This document shows positions 58,446 to 64,000 of a DNA stretch of 64,000 nucleotides, one piece after another. The stretch spans positions 2,542,001 to 2,606,000 of the forward strand of contig NZ_CP081862.1 in the NCBI RefSeq assembly GCF_019797765.1. The letters are read 5' to 3'. Positions within the stretch are counted from its first letter, which is position 1, and every line of letters begins with the position of its first letter. Position numbers and translations under genes: made by a program. Under the pieces are notes generated by a model. It was not told the DNA's origin. It saw nothing but the letters and a program-made list of their open reading frames with translations, and did not search any database. This DNA comes from Cellulomonas sp. C5510 (GTDB lineage Bacteria; Actinomycetota; Actinomycetes; Actinomycetales; Cellulomonadaceae).

Positions 58446-58862
58446 ACCGGCGGCGCCGGACTCCTCGGGGTGGGCCGCGTCGTACGCCGCGCGCTCCCGG
58501 TCGATCCGGGCGCCGAGCCGCAGCGACACCGCCCACAGCACGGCGAACAGCACGCCGAGGGCGAACATCAGCGGCACGACGAACCCGCACGCGAGCACCA
58601 GCACCTGCGCCACCGAGCCGGCGAGGTACCCGCCCGGGACCGTCACGAGGCGCGACAGCACGACGAGGACGACGAACACCAGCCCGGCGACCGGCCAGAG
58701 CACCCCCGGCGGGGTGCCGAGGACGCCTGCCGCCGCGAGGCCGTGCGCCGTGAGCGCCGCGAACAGCACCAGCACGCCCTCCAGGACCAGGATGGTCGAG
58801 GCGAACTGGGGCTTGGCGGGACGCTTCGGGCGCGCGGGCCGCGCGGCGTGCGGGGAGGTCAC
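58443..58862 (-). CDS. DUF4233 membrane protein
   Basis: A 139-residue protein with a basic N-terminus ([15 protein letters not shown]) and four transmembrane helices ([70 protein letters not shown]). It belongs to DUF4233, a family normally between folC and ndk in actinobacteria. Function unknown. GTG 58862 has TAGCCT 6 nt upstream and no ribosome-binding site. Confidence 0.88.
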   Translation of the reverse strand: MTSPHAARPARPKRPAKPQFASTILVLEGVLVLFAALTAHGLAAAGVLGTPPGVLWPVAGLVFVVLVVLSRLVTVPGGYLAGSVAQVLVLACGFVVPLMFALGVLFAVLWAVSLRLGARIDRERAAYDAAHPEESGAAG

Positions 58863-58871
58863 GTCGGCAGG

Positions 58872-60725
<1,854 letters not shown>

Positions 60726-61370
60726 TCAGCCGGGAGGTGCGGCCGCCGGGTGGGCGGTCGCGGCGATCGCGGCGAGGTCCGCGACGACGGACGGCAGCTG
60801 GTCGTGCACGTCGCCCCGGCGTCCGGCGGCGTCCCACCGGACGAAGGTTGCGTGCGAGATCACCATGAGCAGCGCGCCGACCAGCAGGACGACCGCCTCG
60901 TCCGCCCCGTCGCCGAGGCGGCGGCGGACGAGCTGCTCGATCTCGTCGTGCAGGCCGCGGACGTGCGCGTAGGCCCGCACGAGCAGGTCGGGGTGGCCGC
61001 GCGCGACCTCGAACGCCCGCTCCATGCGCTCCTTGCCGAGCGGCGGGTGGTCGAGCACGTGGGCCACGAGGGCCTGCAGGTCGGGCAGCAGGTCGCCGCT
61101 CGGCCCGCCGTCGGCGAACGTCCCGGCGGCGGCCGGGTCGATCCGCCAGTGGGCGAGGCCCAGCACCGCGTCGTCCTTCGACTCGAAGTAGTTGAAGAAC
61201 GTGCGGACCGAGACGCCGACCTCCGCGCAGACCGCCTCGACCGTCACCTGGTCGAGGCCGTGCTCCGCCGCCAGCCGGTGCGTGGCGTCGACGAGCGCCT
61301 CGAGACGGGCGCGCTTCTTGCGGGCGCGCAGCCCCTCGGGCTCGGCGGCGGATTCTTGCATGGCATGCAT
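60726..61370 (-). CDS. TetR family transcriptional regulator
   Basis: A 214-residue TetR repressor with HTH region RLEALVDATHRLAAEHGLDQ then VTVEAVCAEVGVSVRTFFNY; the FFNYFESKDDAV segment is typical of the TetR subgroup that controls DHA2 pumps. The likely target is the MFS pump downstream and itself. Two tandem palindromic repeats cover the start region, so ATG 61370 or ATG 61361 would both lie inside the operator. Confidence 0.92.
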   Translation of the reverse strand: MHAMQESAAEPEGLRARKKRARLEALVDATHRLAAEHGLDQVTVEAVCAEVGVSVRTFFNYFESKDDAVLGLAHWRIDPAAAGTFADGGPSGDLLPDLQALVAHVLDHPPLGKERMERAFEVARGHPDLLVRAYAHVRGLHDEIEQLVRRRLGDGADEAVVLLVGALLMVISHATFVRWDAAGRRGDVHDQLPSVVADLAAIAATAHPAAAPPG

Positions 61371-61386
61371 TCTTGCACGGCATGCA
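61352..61386. promoter_or_regulatory. Tandem operator of the TetR gene
   Basis: Two copies of ATTCTTGCA(T/C)GGCATGCA at 61352-61369 and 61369-61386, a 17-bp period. Each centre is palindromic: TGCATGGCATGCA (perfect) and TGCACGGCATGCA. They overlap the TetR start codon. Confidence 0.6.
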
Positions 61387-61419
61387 GAGTTGCGTCAGGC
61401 AGCGGACCGGTGAACCGGC

Positions 61420-62181
61420 TCACACCTCGCCGAAGCCCTCCTCGACGGCACCGACGAAGGCGTCGACCGCCACCCGCGCCTGCGGTCCGGTCGCGGACAC
61501 CTCCAGCGTGCGGCCCTGCGTCGCCCCCAGCTGCATGAGCTCGAGCACGCTCGCGGCGTTCACGCCGTCCACCCGCACCGCGGCGTCGAAGCCGGCCATC
61601 ATGCGCGCCAGCACCGCAGCCGGGCGGGCGTGCAGGCCCATCGGGTTGCGCACGACCACCTGGGCGGTGATCGGGTTCTCCTCCCCCGGCGCGCCGGACC
61701 CGGCAGGCGGCGCGGGCGCCGGCTCCCCGGCCGCGTCGGGTCCGCCGGTGCCGACCGGCGGCGCCTCCCCGGCCCCGACCGCGTGCGGGAAGCCCGCCCC
61801 TGCCGCCACGGCCGCACCGAGCACCTCGCCGACGGGCGCACCGCCCGCGGCGGTGACCGCAGCCGCGACGGCGGCCTCGACCAGCGGGGCGTCCGCGAGG
61901 TGCACCCGCGCGGCGACGTCCTCGTCGAGGAACTCGAGCACGGACTCCGTCGTGAGCACCGCCGAGCCGAGGTCGGTCAGCACCACGGCGGACCGGCCGT
62001 CGGCCGTCGCCTCGGTCAGCGCGTCCTGCACCAGGTCGAAGCTGGTGCCGAGCCCGCCGTCGCCGTCACCGCCGGCGGCCACGATCAGCACGTCCGGCGC
62101 CATCTGCCCCGCCAGCTCCCGCAGCCCCGCGGCGAGCCGCTCGGAGTGCGAGACCAGCACCAGGGCGACGGGGGCGCTCAT
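61420..62181 (-). CDS. dhaM: Dihydroxyacetone kinase phosphoryl donor subunit DhaM (EIIA-HPr)
   Basis: A 253-residue fusion. Residues 1-125 are the DhaM EIIA domain of the mannose-type PTS, with the phospho-His H12 in LVLVSHSERLAAGL. A Pro/Ala/Gly linker follows (about 130-160), then a complete HPr domain with H184 in NPMGLHARPAAVL. E. coli DhaM additionally has part of enzyme I; that is absent here. It passes phosphate to DhaL-ADP. Overlaps the dhaL stop by 4 bp (ATGA). Confidence 0.93.
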   Translation of the reverse strand: MSAPVALVLVSHSERLAAGLRELAGQMAPDVLIVAAGGDGDGGLGTSFDLVQDALTEATADGRSAVVLTDLGSAVLTTESVLEFLDEDVAARVHLADAPLVEAAVAAAVTAAGGAPVGEVLGAAVAAGAGFPHAVGAGEAPPVGTGGPDAAGEPAPAPPAGSGAPGEENPITAQVVVRNPMGLHARPAAVLARMMAGFDAAVRVDGVNAASVLELMQLGATQGRTLEVSATGPQARVAVDAFVGAVEEGFGEV

Positions 62182-62822
62182 GCCGCCGCCGCCGTGGCCG
62201 CAGCGGCCTCGAGGATCAGCGCGCTCGACGTCGCGCCCGGGTCCTGGTGCCCGGCGGAGCGCTCGCCGAGGTACGACGCCCGGCCCTTCGTGGCGACGAG
62301 CGGGATGGTCGCGAGCGCCCCCGCCCGCGCGGCCTCGGCCGCCGCCGCGAGGACCGCCGCCGGCGACGCCCCCGCGTCCGCGGCCTGCACGGCGGCCTCG
62401 ACCGCGGGGGTCCAGGCGTCGACCATCGTCTTCTCCCCGGTGGTGGCCTTCCCGCGGACCACGATGCCCTCGAGCCCGGCCTCCAGCATCGCCACGACGG
62501 CGTGGGCGTCCAGCCCCGGGACGCCCGTGACCTTCGCCGCCCGCAGGTACGCGGTCCCGTAGAGCGGGCCGGCCGCCCCGCCCACCGTCGACATCAGCGT
62601 GGTCGCGACGAGCTTGAGCACCGCACCCACGTCGCCCGGCGGCGCCTCCAGCGCGTCGAGCTTGGCCAGCACGGCGGTGAAGCCCCGGCTGAGGTTCTCG
62701 CCGTGGTCGCCGTCGCCGATCTGCCGGTCGAGCTCGATGAGCTCCTCCCGGTTCTCGGCGACCACCTGCGCCGTCCGGCGCACCCAGGCCTCCGCCCACG
62801 TCGCACCCAGGGAATCCGTCAT
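62178..62822 (-). CDS. dhaL: Dihydroxyacetone kinase ADP-binding subunit DhaL
   Basis: A 214-residue all-helical subunit with the Mg-ADP motif IGDGDHGENLSRG (residues 35-47) and VGGAAGPLYGTAYL. The tail SYLGERSAGHQDPGATSSALI is the conserved C-terminal lid. ADP stays bound and is re-phosphorylated by DhaM, then phosphorylates dihydroxyacetone on DhaK. Middle gene of dhaK-dhaL-dhaM. Confidence 0.95.
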   Translation of the reverse strand: MTDSLGATWAEAWVRRTAQVVAENREELIELDRQIGDGDHGENLSRGFTAVLAKLDALEAPPGDVGAVLKLVATTLMSTVGGAAGPLYGTAYLRAAKVTGVPGLDAHAVVAMLEAGLEGIVVRGKATTGEKTMVDAWTPAVEAAVQAADAGASPAAVLAAAAEAARAGALATIPLVATKGRASYLGERSAGHQDPGATSSALILEAAAATAAAA

Positions 62823-62907
62823 GCTCCGCTCCCACCTCCGCCGTCGTGCCGGCGGCCACGCGTCCCGGAGGACGGCGGGCCCGACGCCCCCGGCAGCCGT
62901 CTCGCGG

Positions 62908-63903
<996 letters not shown>

Positions 63904-64000
63904 GTCGGTGGTTCCCTTCCGCGCGGCCGGTCGCGGCGCCGTCGTCGCGACAGCACTCACACTCGCCGCGCTGGTGGCGGGCGTCAAGGGGCAGGCGTGC

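Overview
The window is very GC-rich, with start codons often GTG, and almost every gene lies on the minus strand. Gene content and order match a high-GC actinobacterium. Protein character and the mix of motile-type sigma factor, GlnR-like nitrogen control and MEP isoprenoid genes fit a Micrococcales/Cellulomonas-like organism; the genus is an inference from general resemblance, not a database match.

Read from high to low coordinate (the direction of transcription), the layout is: a dihydroxyacetone kinase operon dhaK-dhaL-dhaM (63.9-61.4 kb); a TetR regulator with a DHA2 efflux pump (61.4-58.9 kb); DUF4233 and ndk; smc, a small membrane protein and ftsY (57.9-52.5 kb); the nitrogen operon amtB-glnK-glnD and ffh (52.3-47.3 kb); an amidohydrolase; then the long conserved actinobacterial housekeeping block rpsP-khpA-rimM-trmD-rplS-lepB-rnhB-DUF2469-yraN-comM-dprA-xerC-whiG-rpsB-tsf-pyrH-frr-cdsA-rlmN-dxr-rip-ispG-GNAT-proS-rimP-nusA-ylxR-infB-rbfA-truB-ribF-rpsO-pnp-M16 protease (46-1.8 kb). 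Most of this block makes or runs the translation and secretion machinery. Genes are packed tightly, with ATGA, GTGA, TGATG or TGACGTG junctions that suggest translational coupling, and strong GC hairpins without U-tracts separate transcription units.

Accessory genes interrupt the block: a GGDEF diguanylate cyclase and a divergent FAD oxidoreductase between dxr and rip, a DUF4439 lipoprotein, an Fpg/Nei glycosylase and an LCP wall ligase on the plus strand near proS, a DivIVA-like protein behind rlmN, and a TetR gene coupled to truB that faces the remnant of a lost efflux pump. A truncated MFS gene and an AraC-type regulator close the low-coordinate end.

I saw no prophage, insertion sequence, CRISPR array, tRNA, rRNA or recognisable defence system. 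The most unusual signals are regulatory. The infB leader holds a chain of four ATGA-overlapping mini-ORFs built on a 14-bp tandem repeat, followed by a hairpin covering part of the infB ribosome-binding site. Several genes (proS, smc, ndk, DUF4233, LCP, ftsY, a small membrane protein) have a -10 hexamer exactly 6-7 nt before the start codon, the arrangement of leaderless transcripts. amtB has paired GlnR-like boxes, and both TetR genes have paired operators. Structural oddities are a GlnD without ACT domains, an M23 peptidase with no stop codon at its expected end, and several low-complexity or tandem-repeat expansions in core proteins.
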